From NCBI GenBank assembly GCA_964599885.1, contig CAZRHH010000006.1:26807-90806 (forward strand): a stretch of 64,000 bases of DNA, written 5' to 3'. Positions within the stretch are counted from its first letter, which is position 1, and the number at the start of each line of letters is the position of its first letter. The DNA is from CAZRHH01 sp964599885 (lineage in GTDB: Bacteria; Chloroflexota; Dehalococcoidia; DSTF01; JACRBR01). Both the position numbers and the translations under genes were made by a program. Under the pieces are notes generated by a model. That model saw only the letters and a program-made list of their open reading frames with translations, had not been told where the DNA came from and ran no database searches. This document shows positions 27,321-36,599 of the stretch, one piece after another.

Positions 27321-28640
27321 TTAGTGTACCGATTCGCTCGTCGCGCCCGGCGATGAAGGCTCCGGATTCTGTGCTGGGGCGCAGGCCGAACCGGAGCCTC
27401 CTCTTCTCCGCGGCGGCGGCACGAGGCGCAGCATCACAGAGAGCGGATACGCCAGCAGCACCGTCAGCGGCACGTACAAGACGACGACGAAAAACCACCA
27501 GCCCGGAGTCCACTGCCACCCTTTCGCGACAAGATACAGATGCACAACGCGGAATGACTCATTGACGATCAGCACGCCGTACGAGATCGTCCCGATCCAG
27601 GACAGCAACCGCATCGGCGGATTGGCGAACAATCCAGGACGGCGCGCAGCGACCACGCACGCGGCGATGATGACGCCGCCGAGCCCCACGACGATCAGCG
27701 GCTGCGACCACGCGCGCCAGTAGCCGTGATCGTCCGTGATGTTGCTTCCAACCGCATGCGCTGTCACGGCGATCGCCACGAAGACGACGAGGCGCGGCCA
27801 AGCACCGATCCACTGCAACATCCGGCCGGGTGACGCGACGAATAACCAACCGATCGACATCCCCAACGCGAACTCGAAGATCCGAAACGGCGCCCACATC
27901 GAGAGCACGTAGCCGTGCAACCGGACGTCACCATAGTGGTAGATCATTAGCGCCGTCGCCGCCACGGACACGCCAAGACACAGCGCCGCAAACGAAAACG
28001 GCCCGATGATTTGCAGCACGCGATACAGCAGCGGGAACAACAGATAGAACTGCAGCAGCAGCAGCACAAACCACAACGCCGGCGGCCCGGCCGAGAATCG
28101 CGCAAGGTCCAACCCCCGCGGCACGAGCAGCAGCCCGCTCAGCGCAAGATCCATACTCATCACGCGCGTGAAGCGCACATACTGAAAATTCAAGCTGAAG
28201 GTGCCGCCATCGAACTCGGTGCGATAGAGAGCCAGCGCCGCGAGCGTCGCGATGAACAACAGCCACGCCACCCAGTACGGGATCAGCAGCCGGGTCAGCC
28301 GTCGCCAGTAGAACGGGACAAGCGACCCGATCGAGCCACGACGTGAGACGAGTGCCGTCAGCGACACGCCGCTGAGCATGATGAACACCGCGACACCGTC
28401 GTCCCCGATCCGGAAGAACAAATCCGTCAACGCCGTGAACGACGCAATGCCACTGCCTTCGCCCAGCCGATCGAGAAACCGCTCGTAGTACGTCGCACGA
28501 CCGGGTCCGAACCCGATACCGTTCACGGAAAGGCCCCAGAGATGGAACAGCACCACCCATAGGATCGCAACGCCCCGAAGCACATCGATCGCGATCGATC
28601 GTTCGTCGCGCGGGATGATGTCGTCGCCGGGTTCGTTCAC
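27321..28640 (-). CDS. Acyltransferase-3 family membrane protein, copy 1
   Basis: 439 residues from a GTG at 28638-28640 that overlaps the stop of the upstream copy (GTGA). The first cytoplasmic residues are followed by ERSIAIDVLRGVAILWVVLFHLW, the acyltransferase-3 signature with the conserved Arg and His. About ten hydrophobic helices follow, including FFRIGDDGVAVFIMLSGVSL. Family proteins O-acylate sugars of peptidoglycan, LPS and exopolysaccharides using acyl-CoA from the cytoplasm. The C-terminus is longer and Pro/Ser-rich. This is one of three tandem paralogs; each may place an acyl group on a different position. Confidence 0.88.
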   Translation of the reverse strand: MNEPGDDIIPRDERSIAIDVLRGVAILWVVLFHLWGLSVNGIGFGPGRATYYERFLDRLGEGSGIASFTALTDLFFRIGDDGVAVFIMLSGVSLTALVSRRGSIGSLVPFYWRRLTRLLIPYWVAWLLFIATLAALALYRTEFDGGTFSLNFQYVRFTRVMSMDLALSGLLLVPRGLDLARFSAGPPALWFVLLLLQFYLLFPLLYRVLQIIGPFSFAALCLGVSVAATALMIYHYGDVRLHGYVLSMWAPFRIFEFALGMSIGWLFVASPGRMLQWIGAWPRLVVFVAIAVTAHAVGSNITDDHGYWRAWSQPLIVVGLGGVIIAACVVAARRPGLFANPPMRLLSWIGTISYGVLIVNESFRVVHLYLVAKGWQWTPGWWFFVVVLYVPLTVLLAYPLSVMLRLVPPPRRRGGSGSACAPAQNPEPSSPGATSESVH

Positions 28641-29905
28641 GTCGTCACCGCCGGCGCCAGCGCCCTGCGCCCGAACGCCGGTTTCGGCACGAGCCCGAGC
28701 AACACCGCCAGCGGATACGCCAGCAACACCGTCACCGGCACGTACAGCACGACGACAAAGAACCACCAACCCGCGCTCCACTGATATCCCTGGATAATCA
28801 AGTAGTAGTTCACGTATAAGAATGATTCGTTGACGATGAGCACCGTGTACGAGATCACGCCGACCCAGGCGACGAGTCGCAGCGGCGGCAGCCTGAGAAG
28901 CGCTACCGGGCGGGCGAGCACGAGTGCGAGGACGAGTAACGCAAAACCGGCGGTGATGAATTGGTAGCTGATGGCGTTCCAGTATCCGCTCCGGAACCCG
29001 ATCCAGCTTCCCCACGTGTGCAGGCCAATGCCGGCAACGCACAACAGTATCAGCGCGATTGGCGACGAAAGGCCACGCCGCAATGCGCGTGCGTACTCCA
29101 TCACCGCGTAACCAATGGCGATGCCAACGCCGAACTCAAAGAACCGAAAGGGAAACCAGATACTCCACCAGTGCCCGCGCGCGCCGAGGTTGCCGTACTC
29201 ATAGATAAGCCAGCCGGATGCCGCCACCGATATCGCTAACGCGGCCATGGCAAACGCGACGGGGCCGACGCGACGAACGACCGGCAGGAGCAGCGGGAAC
29301 AGGAGGTAGTACTGCAGGAGCAACACGACGAACCACAGCGTTGGCGACGGTGCGTTAAAGTACGCCGCTTCAAACGCGCGCGGGACGACGAACAAGCCCG
29401 CGCGAGCACGCTCAACATCCATCACACGCGACAGCCCCAGATACTGAAAATTGTGGGTGAAGGTGCCGCCGTCGGCGTTCGTCCGGTATATCGCGACGAT
29501 GGCCAGCGTGCCGAGATACAAGCACCACGCGGCCCAATAGGGAACGAGGAGCCTTCGCAACCGCGGTGAGTACCAGCGCAGAAGCGAGATCTGCCGCCGC
29601 GACCGTTGGGCCGAGATCGTCAGTGACATGCCGCTGAGAATCATAAAGACCGTGACGCCGTTATATCCCAGTCGAAAGACCAGATCCGTGAATGCGGTGA
29701 GGGCCGGGATCACATCGCCGTTGCCGAGTCGCTCCCCGAAGTCCTTGTAATAGGGGCGCGGTGGCGCGAGGAAGGCGAACCCATTCGCTGAGACAGCCCA
29801 AAGGTGATAGAGAATCACCCACAGAATCGCCAGACCGCGAAGAATGTCGATCGTGATCAGCCGGCCATCGGCAGGGATGATCGGCTCGTCGTGCGTCTCG
29901 TTCAC
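28637..29905 (-). CDS. Acyltransferase-3 family membrane protein, copy 2
   Basis: 422 residues from GTG at 29903-29905, overlapping the previous stop by 4 bases. It has GRLITIDILRGLAILWVILYHLW, about ten hydrophobic helices with FFRLG-equivalent VFRLGYNGVTVFMILSGMSL, and the ending LGLVPKPAFGRRALAPAVTT. The downstream copy's GTG start overlaps this stop, so translation is coupled along the array. Very close in length and sequence to copy 3. Confidence 0.88.
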   Translation of the reverse strand: MNETHDEPIIPADGRLITIDILRGLAILWVILYHLWAVSANGFAFLAPPRPYYKDFGERLGNGDVIPALTAFTDLVFRLGYNGVTVFMILSGMSLTISAQRSRRQISLLRWYSPRLRRLLVPYWAAWCLYLGTLAIVAIYRTNADGGTFTHNFQYLGLSRVMDVERARAGLFVVPRAFEAAYFNAPSPTLWFVVLLLQYYLLFPLLLPVVRRVGPVAFAMAALAISVAASGWLIYEYGNLGARGHWWSIWFPFRFFEFGVGIAIGYAVMEYARALRRGLSSPIALILLCVAGIGLHTWGSWIGFRSGYWNAISYQFITAGFALLVLALVLARPVALLRLPPLRLVAWVGVISYTVLIVNESFLYVNYYLIIQGYQWSAGWWFFVVVLYVPVTVLLAYPLAVLLGLVPKPAFGRRALAPAVTT

Positions 29906-31170
29906 CTCGTCACCGCCGGCACTAACGCCGTCCGCCCGACCGCCGGTTTCGGCACGAGTCCGAGCACCGCGGCCAGCGGATACGCCAGCAACACCGTCAG
30001 TGGCACGTACAGCGCGACGACGAACACCCACCAACCCGCCGTCCACTGATACCCCTCGACGATCAGATACCGGTGCAAGATGCGAAAGCTTTCATTGACG
30101 ATCAACACGGTGTACGAGATCGGCCCGACCCACGCGATCAGCCGGGCAAGCGGCGACGTGAGAACGAACCCCGGCTGGCACACGACGACGGCCACGACGG
30201 CGCTTGCGAATCCTGCCGTGATCAGCGGATACCCGATCGCGTTCCAGTAGCCGTTGGAGTCGTCGATCCAGTTCCCGGTCGTATGCAACGCGAGCCCCGC
30301 CGCAACGAGCGACAGCGGGAAGAGCATGTTGCGCGAGAGCCTGCGCAACAGGTCGCCGTGTTCTATCATCGCGTATCCGATAGAGATGCCGACGGCGAAC
30401 TCGAAGAAGCGGAACGGAAAGAATCCACCCCAATAGTAGCCGCGCGCGCCGATGCTGCCGTATTCCCAGATCAGCCACGCACTGCACACCGCAGACACGG
30501 CGAATCCGAGAACCGCGAACTGCAGCGGCCCCCATCGCGTGACGAGCGGCAGCAGCAGCGGGAAGAGCAGATAGTACTGCAACAGCAGGAACACGAACCA
30601 CAGCGGCTCCGGTGGCGCGAAAAAATACTCGAACTCCAGCGCCCGCGGAAACATCAATGCCGCCGCCGCAAGCTGATGCGGATCCCCCTGGTGAATCAGG
30701 ATGTACCACTCGAAGTTGTGCGTGAACGTTCCACCGTCGGCGTACACGCGATAGAGCGCTATGGCGGCGATCGTGAGGATATACAGCAGCAACCCCGCCC
30801 AGTACGGCAGCAACAGTTTGCGCAGCCGGTTCGGGTAGAAACTTCCGGGCACCAGCGGTCCTCCGCTCCGCATGGCCGAGATGGTCAACGAAACGCCGCT
30901 GAGCACCATGAAGACCGTGACGCCGTTGTTCCCCAGACGGAAAAACAGATCAGTGAAGGCCGTGAGCGCCGGCACCAGCTCGCCCGCTAGAACCCGATCC
31001 CAGAAGGCGTCGTAGTAGAAGCGCGGCCGCGGCAAGAACCGGTACCCCTCCGCGGCCGCAGCCCACAGGTGATACATGACGACCCACAGAATCGCCAGCC
31101 CGCGCAGGATGTCGATCGTGATCAGCCGGCCGCTGGCGGGGATGATGCGTTCGTCCTGAAGTTCGTTCAT
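29902..31170 (-). CDS. Acyltransferase-3 family membrane protein, copy 3 (first in operon)
   Basis: 422 residues from the ATG at 31168-31170; the longer upstream frame has no protein-like sequence. It has GRLITIDILRGLAILWVVMYHLW, FFRLGNNGVTVFMVLSGVSL and ends LGLVPKPAVGRTALVPAVTR, nearly the same tail as copy 2. It is first of a four-gene operon (acyltransferases x3, then GT-C paralog 3). Copies 2 and 3 look like a recent duplication; copy 1 has diverged more. Confidence 0.88.
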   Translation of the reverse strand: MNELQDERIIPASGRLITIDILRGLAILWVVMYHLWAAAAEGYRFLPRPRFYYDAFWDRVLAGELVPALTAFTDLFFRLGNNGVTVFMVLSGVSLTISAMRSGGPLVPGSFYPNRLRKLLLPYWAGLLLYILTIAAIALYRVYADGGTFTHNFEWYILIHQGDPHQLAAAALMFPRALEFEYFFAPPEPLWFVFLLLQYYLLFPLLLPLVTRWGPLQFAVLGFAVSAVCSAWLIWEYGSIGARGYYWGGFFPFRFFEFAVGISIGYAMIEHGDLLRRLSRNMLFPLSLVAAGLALHTTGNWIDDSNGYWNAIGYPLITAGFASAVVAVVVCQPGFVLTSPLARLIAWVGPISYTVLIVNESFRILHRYLIVEGYQWTAGWWVFVVALYVPLTVLLAYPLAAVLGLVPKPAVGRTALVPAVTR

Positions 31171-31383
31171 CTTCGCCCGTATCACCGCCCACGCGCCACC
31201 CGGAACCGCGTCGGGGACGTAAGTATGCCTGCGACGGCGACGGTAACACAGAATACGGGCCACGTCCCCCTTCGTCCGTCAAGAGCACGCGAACGTCGAT
31301 GATCGCCCGGCCCGGATGACGCGGACGCCGCCCTGCAAGCAGATGGTCTACAATCCGGAACCGGCCGGACTATCGGAGGTTTC

Positions 31384-34182
31384 TTGCGTCTTTCGGCTCC
31401 AATGTTGGCGCAGGCAGGTAGTTGGCGCCGGCGCATCGTCCCGTCGCCCCTCGGACGCCTGCCGCGGCCGATCGTGGCGACGATCGCCATTGCCCTCGTG
31501 GTGAACCTCGCCGTGATCGGCGCGTTTGTCTGGAGCCACGGCGGCCAGGACCTGCACGTCCGCGTCGAAGCGCGCGGCGATCAGTTCGATGCATGGATCG
31601 ACGGCGTCCACCGCCAACAGCGCGTGATCGAGGGCGCGGGGACTTCGGGCAGCGTCGTTCTTCGCCTCGGAGATACTGATTCATTCCCGACTCTGCCCGA
31701 GCCGCGCGGCATCTCCCACGTCCGCATCACGGACCTCGACAACGGAGACATACTCTTCGAGGACAACTTCGATCGCCTCGACCGCCAGCTCTGGACAGTG
31801 AATGGAAATACCGAAGTGGAGGACGGCGTCGTCGCGTTTCCGGGTGGCGGCTCGCTGCGCCTCGGAAACGAGGAGTGGCGTGACTATGCCGTCGATGTCA
31901 CCTACCGCAACGTACACAGCGCCGGCATCTCCGTGCGTAATGCCGACGCCGATAGCGCTGTCGTCCTCTCCCTGCTGCCATTCTGGTTTCTGGACGAAGG
32001 CTTCGTGCTCGGCGAAGACAAGACGTTCGTCATCGACTATTCCGGCCCGTTGCTCGAGCCCGCCAAACAGGAATCGACGAAGTCCACGGTGGCGATGGCG
32101 CTGGCGTCGTATCCGCACGCCATCCTTCTTGCCGTAGCCGGGCTCGTCGCGGTCTTCGCGGTAATGCTGATCCCATCGTGGCGGTGGCCGTGGCGCCGGC
32201 GCCTGCGCGTCAAGCTACCGGAGCGACTGCGGCGAAGCTGGCCGTTGGGCATAGCGCTCGCGCTCACGGTCGTCGCGTTCGGCACCACGCTGTTCATAGG
32301 CCTCTACTACTCCGATGGTCTGCCGCACGGTCCGGATTCCGTGGCCTATCTGTTCCAGGCACGGATCTTTGCGTCGGGCCGGATCACGGCGCCCGCACCG
32401 CCCGCGCAGGAAGCGTTCTTTTTCTTCCAGCCCAACTTTACGCCCGTCATCAACGGGAACTGGGCGTCCGTTTATCCGTTCGGTCACCCGCTCGTGCTGG
32501 CAATCGGGTTCAAGGCCGGGGCCGTCTGGCTGGTGCCGCCGCTTCTCGCAGCAGCGAACGTACTCCTGATCTTCGCGATCGGACGCCGGATGTTCAACGC
32601 CCGGGTCGGCCTGCTCGCGGCGGCGCTGCTCGGCTCCTCGCCGTTCTTCTTCTCCGCCGCGAGCGAGTACCTCTCCCACAACACCGCCGTCTTCTATCTG
32701 CAGTTGTCGTTGCTGTTCATGGTGATCGCGTCGAGAAGGCCACTGTTGTTCGGCGTGTTATCCGGGTTGTTCTTCGGCCTGCTGCTGAATACGCGCCTCA
32801 TGACGACGGCAGCGCTCGTCGTGCCGTTCGGCGTACTGTTGCTCGCGTACATCGCACCAGTTGATCGTCGGTGGGCCGGATCGAAACAGCTTGCCGGCTT
32901 CCTCGTCGGCGTCGGCGTGATGCTAGCGGCGTACCTCGCGTACAACTACGCATTTACCGGCGACGCGTTGCGGCCGAGCTACGGCCCCGCGAGCGGTCTC
33001 GGCGAATACATTGGCTTCGGCGGCAGGCACAGCGTGAACGTCGGCGCGGCGAATATGCAGACCGACATGGCGTTCTTGCTGCTCATCCTGCATGGGTGGC
33101 CCCTCTACATCGGATTGATGTTCGTGCTCATCCCCTTCCTCACGGGAACGCGCAATCTGTGGGACTGGTTTCTGCTCACCTGCGCCGTCTGCACCATGGG
33201 CGTCTGGGTGCTCTACGAGGGCAACGGCATCCAGTACGGCCCGCGTTACTGGTACGAGGCGACGCCGTTTCTGATGCTGCTCACGGCCCGGGGTATCGAT
33301 CGCGCCGCCGCGCTGCTCAACGACACTGCATCGTACTTGCGCCGCCGCGCGATGCCCCGCGTACCAGACCGGAGCTGGGCAGGCGGCGTGGTCGTCTACG
33401 CGTTCGTCGCGGCGCTGATCGCGTTTAGCGTTTATAGCTGGTTGCTCGGTCGAAACGAGCGGTACCACGTGCTCGCCAGTCTGGTGCCGGAGAGCGCGCA
33501 GAGTTTCCGTAACTGGAACGACATGGACGACCGTCTCCAGAACAAGGTGGATGACGCGGATCTGCAGAACGCACTCGTGCTCGTGGAACCGTGCTTCTGG
33601 CAGTGCTACGGGAGCGTCTTCTGGCTCAACGATCCTGCGCTCAAGGGGAACATCGTGTACGCGCAGGACTACCCGAGCTATCGCGGCCAATTGTTCGCCG
33701 CGTTTCCCGATCGACTCGTGTACTTCGCGCGCTACCGCGGCGGGGTCACGCTGATCCCGTACTCAATCGAGCGGGCGGAAATCCTGGGTGAGCCCGACGG
33801 ACCAGTGCCGCAAGAACCCATCCTTGCCAGCGAGTTTTTGCCCCGCGTCGCCGCTCGCGACGCACAGCGGCGTAGCGACCTGACGGCCATCCGAGCTGCC
33901 CTCGCCGAGTACGTGCAGCGCCACGACGCCTATCCGCGCGCCGACGAGGTCCACAGCCTGTGCGGCTTTCCCGCCGACGCGGGATGCCAGCTTCAGGAAG
34001 TGCTCACGCCGCTGCCGTCCGATCCGCTCAAGCGGGGATACTGGTACCAGTCCGACGGTGAGACATACACCGTATTCGCCTCGTTTGAAGGCGCCGCCGA
34101 AGAATCGCAATGTCCCGAGAGGATCCCGGCGATTATCAGGCAGTTCGGGAACTTCTACTGCGTGCGGCCCGCCGGCGACTGA
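31384..34182 (+). CDS. GT-C/PMT-like glycosyltransferase with N-terminal beta domain and C-terminal pseudopilin-like domain
   Basis: 932 residues from a TTG at 31384 with GGAGG 4 bases upstream; a possible -10 (TACAAT) is at 31349-31354. One helix (about residues 29-50) leads into a beta-rich extracytoplasmic domain (about 55-225) resembling a LamG/concanavalin fold. A PMT/ArnT-like membrane block follows with about 10-12 helices, with GPDSVAYLFQARIF as the acidic loop-1 motif and PRYWYEATPFLMLL near the end. The last ~100 residues (from about 830) read DLTAIRAALAEYVQRHDAYP, then PLPSDPLKRGYWYQSDGETY, the pattern of GspG-type pseudopilin globular domains. It lacks the pilin's own N-terminal helix and peptidase site. 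A glycosyltransferase in the surface-glycan locus; sugar unknown. Confidence 0.75.
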   Translation: MRLSAPMLAQAGSWRRRIVPSPLGRLPRPIVATIAIALVVNLAVIGAFVWSHGGQDLHVRVEARGDQFDAWIDGVHRQQRVIEGAGTSGSVVLRLGDTDSFPTLPEPRGISHVRITDLDNGDILFEDNFDRLDRQLWTVNGNTEVEDGVVAFPGGGSLRLGNEEWRDYAVDVTYRNVHSAGISVRNADADSAVVLSLLPFWFLDEGFVLGEDKTFVIDYSGPLLEPAKQESTKSTVAMALASYPHAILLAVAGLVAVFAVMLIPSWRWPWRRRLRVKLPERLRRSWPLGIALALTVVAFGTTLFIGLYYSDGLPHGPDSVAYLFQARIFASGRITAPAPPAQEAFFFFQPNFTPVINGNWASVYPFGHPLVLAIGFKAGAVWLVPPLLAAANVLLIFAIGRRMFNARVGLLAAALLGSSPFFFSAASEYLSHNTAVFYLQLSLLFMVIASRRPLLFGVLSGLFFGLLLNTRLMTTAALVVPFGVLLLAYIAPVDRRWAGSKQLAGFLVGVGVMLAAYLAYNYAFTGDALRPSYGPASGLGEYIGFGGRHSVNVGAANMQTDMAFLLLILHGWPLYIGLMFVLIPFLTGTRNLWDWFLLTCAVCTMGVWVLYEGNGIQYGPRYWYEATPFLMLLTARGIDRAAALLNDTASYLRRRAMPRVPDRSWAGGVVVYAFVAALIAFSVYSWLLGRNERYHVLASLVPESAQSFRNWNDMDDRLQNKVDDADLQNALVLVEPCFWQCYGSVFWLNDPALKGNIVYAQDYPSYRGQLFAAFPDRLVYFARYRGGVTLIPYSIERAEILGEPDGPVPQEPILASEFLPRVAARDAQRRSDLTAIRAALAEYVQRHDAYPRADEVHSLCGFPADAGCQLQEVLTPLPSDPLKRGYWYQSDGETYTVFASFEGAAEESQCPERIPAIIRQFGNFYCVRPAGD

Positions 34183-34247
34183 AAGCGAATCGCCCGCTTC
34201 AAATCGTCGCCTCGAATCACCGGGCGCCGCGCGCATCCTGTCATAAC

Positions 34248-34276
34248 TTGACAATATATTGCCGGCGTGCTGCAAT
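34248..34276 (+). promoter_or_regulatory. Sigma-70-like promoter for the GT2/flippase/kinase operon
   Basis: TTGACA (34248-34253), 17-base spacer, TGCAAT (34271-34276). The predicted start near 34283 leaves about 69 bases of leader before the ATG at 34352. An AT-rich patch just after the -35 breaks the GC-rich background. Confidence 0.55.
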
Positions 34277-34351
34277 CTCGCCACTCCCCGCGTTTTATCC
34301 TTGCTGGCACGCGCACAAGGCGCTGATCCGCTCCCGCCACATAGGGGCACG

Positions 34352-35557
34352 ATGACAACAATTACGTCCGACCGCCGATCTGCCTATCGGCGCCGATTCC
34401 AGGCCGAAGAACGCTCGGCAGCCGTACCGATCACGGATTTCGTGTCGATCGTCATGCCCTGTCTGAACGAGGAGCAAGCCCTCCCGCAGTGCATCGAAAA
34501 AGCACAGCGCTGGCTGGCGCGTTCCGGAATGTCCGGCGAGATCATCATCGTCGATAACGGCTCCACCGACCGGTCCGTGGAGATCGCCAAAGCCGCCGGC
34601 GTCACCGTCGTCACGGAGCACGCACGCGGCTACGGACACGCGCTGCAGCGCGGCATCGCCGAAGCGTCCGGTGACGTGATCGTCATGGGCGACTGCGATG
34701 GAACGTACGACTTTGAAGAACTCTCGCCGCTGATCGCCCCTCTGCGACAGGGCTACGACGTGTCTATCGGAAACCGCTACACCGGAGGCATCGCGAAGGG
34801 CGCGATGACCTGGAGCCACAGGTACATCGGCACGCCCGCGATCTCTACGCTGCTTCGTGTATTCGCGGGCGTACGCCACGGCGACAGCCAGTGCGGCCTG
34901 CGCGCGTTCTCCAGAAGCGCCGTCGACCGGCTCGAGTTGGAGTCGGGAGGGATGGAGTTCGCATCGGAGATGCTGCTCAAGGCCTCACGCCGCGGTCTGC
35001 GCATCGCGGAAGTGGGAATCACGTACGACGTACGTCTCGGCGAGGCAAAGCTCAACACCATGTCCGACGGCTGGCGCCATCTGCGCTTCCTGCTGCTCGC
35101 GACGCCGACATGGCTATACACGTTGCCCGGCATCGTCCTGTCGTTGCTCGGGCTCGGAACGCTGCTGCTATCGCTGTTCATGGATGGGTCGATCAGCATC
35201 GGTAGCGTTTCCTGGCGGCCGGTCTTCGCCGGGCCGATCTTGCTCGTCGTCGGTGTGAACGCGCTCGCTGTCGGCCACGTCTCGCGGCTATATACGGACT
35301 CGACCGGCCTCACGAGCGAAGGACGGCTCTCGCTGCTATACCGGCGCTATCTGAACTTCGAGCAGTTCGCGCTCGCGGGGATCGCGCTCGTCATCGGCGG
35401 GCTGGGCATCGAGGGCGTGCTGTTCTGGGTGGGCGAGGTGCAGGGAGATCCGCTCGCGGAGGGACAGTCAGTCGCCGCGCTCGCGCAGTCGTCGATCATC
35501 ATCGGCGCCAACCTCTTCCTCGTCGGCGCGCTGGCGGGGCTCCTTCGAAACGAGTAA
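34352..35557 (+). CDS. Membrane GT2 glycosyltransferase (GtrB/dolichol-phosphate-glucose type)
   Basis: 401 residues. The ATG at 34352 is preceded by AGGGGCACG; a longer frame to 34259 is unlikely. GT2 motifs: VSIVMPCLNEEQALP, DNGSTDRS, GDCDGTYDFEEL (DxD) and GDSQCGLRAFSR, then about four hydrophobic helices in the C-terminal third. It resembles the GtrB-like enzymes that put a hexose onto polyprenyl phosphate. It is followed after 4 bases by the UPF0104-type gene and lies first in a likely six-gene operon (34352-40472). Confidence 0.85.
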   Translation: MTTITSDRRSAYRRRFQAEERSAAVPITDFVSIVMPCLNEEQALPQCIEKAQRWLARSGMSGEIIIVDNGSTDRSVEIAKAAGVTVVTEHARGYGHALQRGIAEASGDVIVMGDCDGTYDFEELSPLIAPLRQGYDVSIGNRYTGGIAKGAMTWSHRYIGTPAISTLLRVFAGVRHGDSQCGLRAFSRSAVDRLELESGGMEFASEMLLKASRRGLRIAEVGITYDVRLGEAKLNTMSDGWRHLRFLLLATPTWLYTLPGIVLSLLGLGTLLLSLFMDGSISIGSVSWRPVFAGPILLVVGVNALAVGHVSRLYTDSTGLTSEGRLSLLYRRYLNFEQFALAGIALVIGGLGIEGVLFWVGEVQGDPLAEGQSVAALAQSSIIIGANLFLVGALAGLLRNE

Positions 35558-35561
35558 CGAC

Positions 35562-36599
35562 ATGAGCCGGGCGACCACGCCCCCTGCCGAAGACGATCCA
35601 CCGCAGCGTTGGCGTCCGCGCATGATGTTGGCGTTGCGCATCGCCGGGCCGCTCCTCTTCGTCGCCTTGCTCGTCTGGTTCGTCGATCCGCGAGATGTCG
35701 CGCGGACGCTGGGCAACGCCGATCCGTTGTGGCTCGGCCTGTGCGTGCTGGCGTTTCACGTGGTGACGCTCCTCCGCGTCGCGCGCTGGGTCGTCGTGCA
35801 CGCCGTCTTCGGGCTTCGGCCTGCTCCCTGGCTGTATCATGTCCGGCTCTCCTACGCGACCGCGCTCGCAGCCCTCATCGTGCCGCAGTTCATCAGCCCG
35901 TTCGCCCGGTTTGCGATGCTCGTGCAGGACGGCCAGCCGCGGCTACGCTCCGCGGGCGCATCGCTCGCCGAAAAGTTCGGCGAGCTGTTCGCCTACGCCG
36001 CCGCGGGCCTGATAGGCGGCTGCTACTTCGTCGCCGTCCTGGGCGGACCCTGGTGGGCCATTGCGGCGATCGGGGCAGCAGCGGCTGTCGCGGCCTGCGC
36101 CTGGCCGTTGTACGGCGCACTCCAACCGCTGCTGAGCTGGACGATGAATCGTGTGCGACAAACCCTCGGTGAAGAAACGGTTGATGAGCTCAACGTGATC
36201 GTCGCCCGCAACCGGCGTCGCGAGTTCGTGCTTGCCGCCGTGCTGTCGCTCGCTATAGCAATGTCGCAGGCGGCCGCGGCGTACTTCGCGGTGCGCGCTG
36301 TGGGGATCGATCTTCCATTCACGTTCGTCGCCGCGGCGTGGGGACTCGTCGCATTGACGATGCTCCTGCCGCTATCGGTGAACGGCATCGGTACCCGGGA
36401 GGGGGTCTATGTTGCGCTGTTCGCCACGCGCGATATCCCGGCCGAAGCGGCGTTCTCCGCTGCCGTCGTCGTGGTCGCCGCAGCGCTCGTCGCCGCGGCG
36501 CCCGGCGCGCTCGAATGGGTGTACAGGCTGACGCTGCCCCGGCGCCCGCTCGTTGGGGTGGACGCGATCGCTGCGGACGCGCACGTGCGGTCGGCGTGA
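35562..36599 (+). CDS. LPG-synthase TM-region / UPF0104-type membrane protein, second copy
   Basis: 345 residues, about eight hydrophobic helices. Conserved blocks: YATALAALIVPQFISPFARFAML in the middle of the first half and LSVNGIGTREGVYVALFA near the end. Such proteins occur beside GT2 polyprenyl-phosphate glycosyltransferases and are candidates for transbilayer movement of the lipid-sugar donor. That would fit here, directly after a GtrB-like GT2. Its stop overlaps the GTG of the kinase-like gene (GTGA). Confidence 0.83.
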   Translation: MSRATTPPAEDDPPQRWRPRMMLALRIAGPLLFVALLVWFVDPRDVARTLGNADPLWLGLCVLAFHVVTLLRVARWVVVHAVFGLRPAPWLYHVRLSYATALAALIVPQFISPFARFAMLVQDGQPRLRSAGASLAEKFGELFAYAAAGLIGGCYFVAVLGGPWWAIAAIGAAAAVAACAWPLYGALQPLLSWTMNRVRQTLGEETVDELNVIVARNRRREFVLAAVLSLAIAMSQAAAAYFAVRAVGIDLPFTFVAAAWGLVALTMLLPLSVNGIGTREGVYVALFATRDIPAEAAFSAAVVVVAAALVAAAPGALEWVYRLTLPRRPLVGVDAIAADAHVRSA

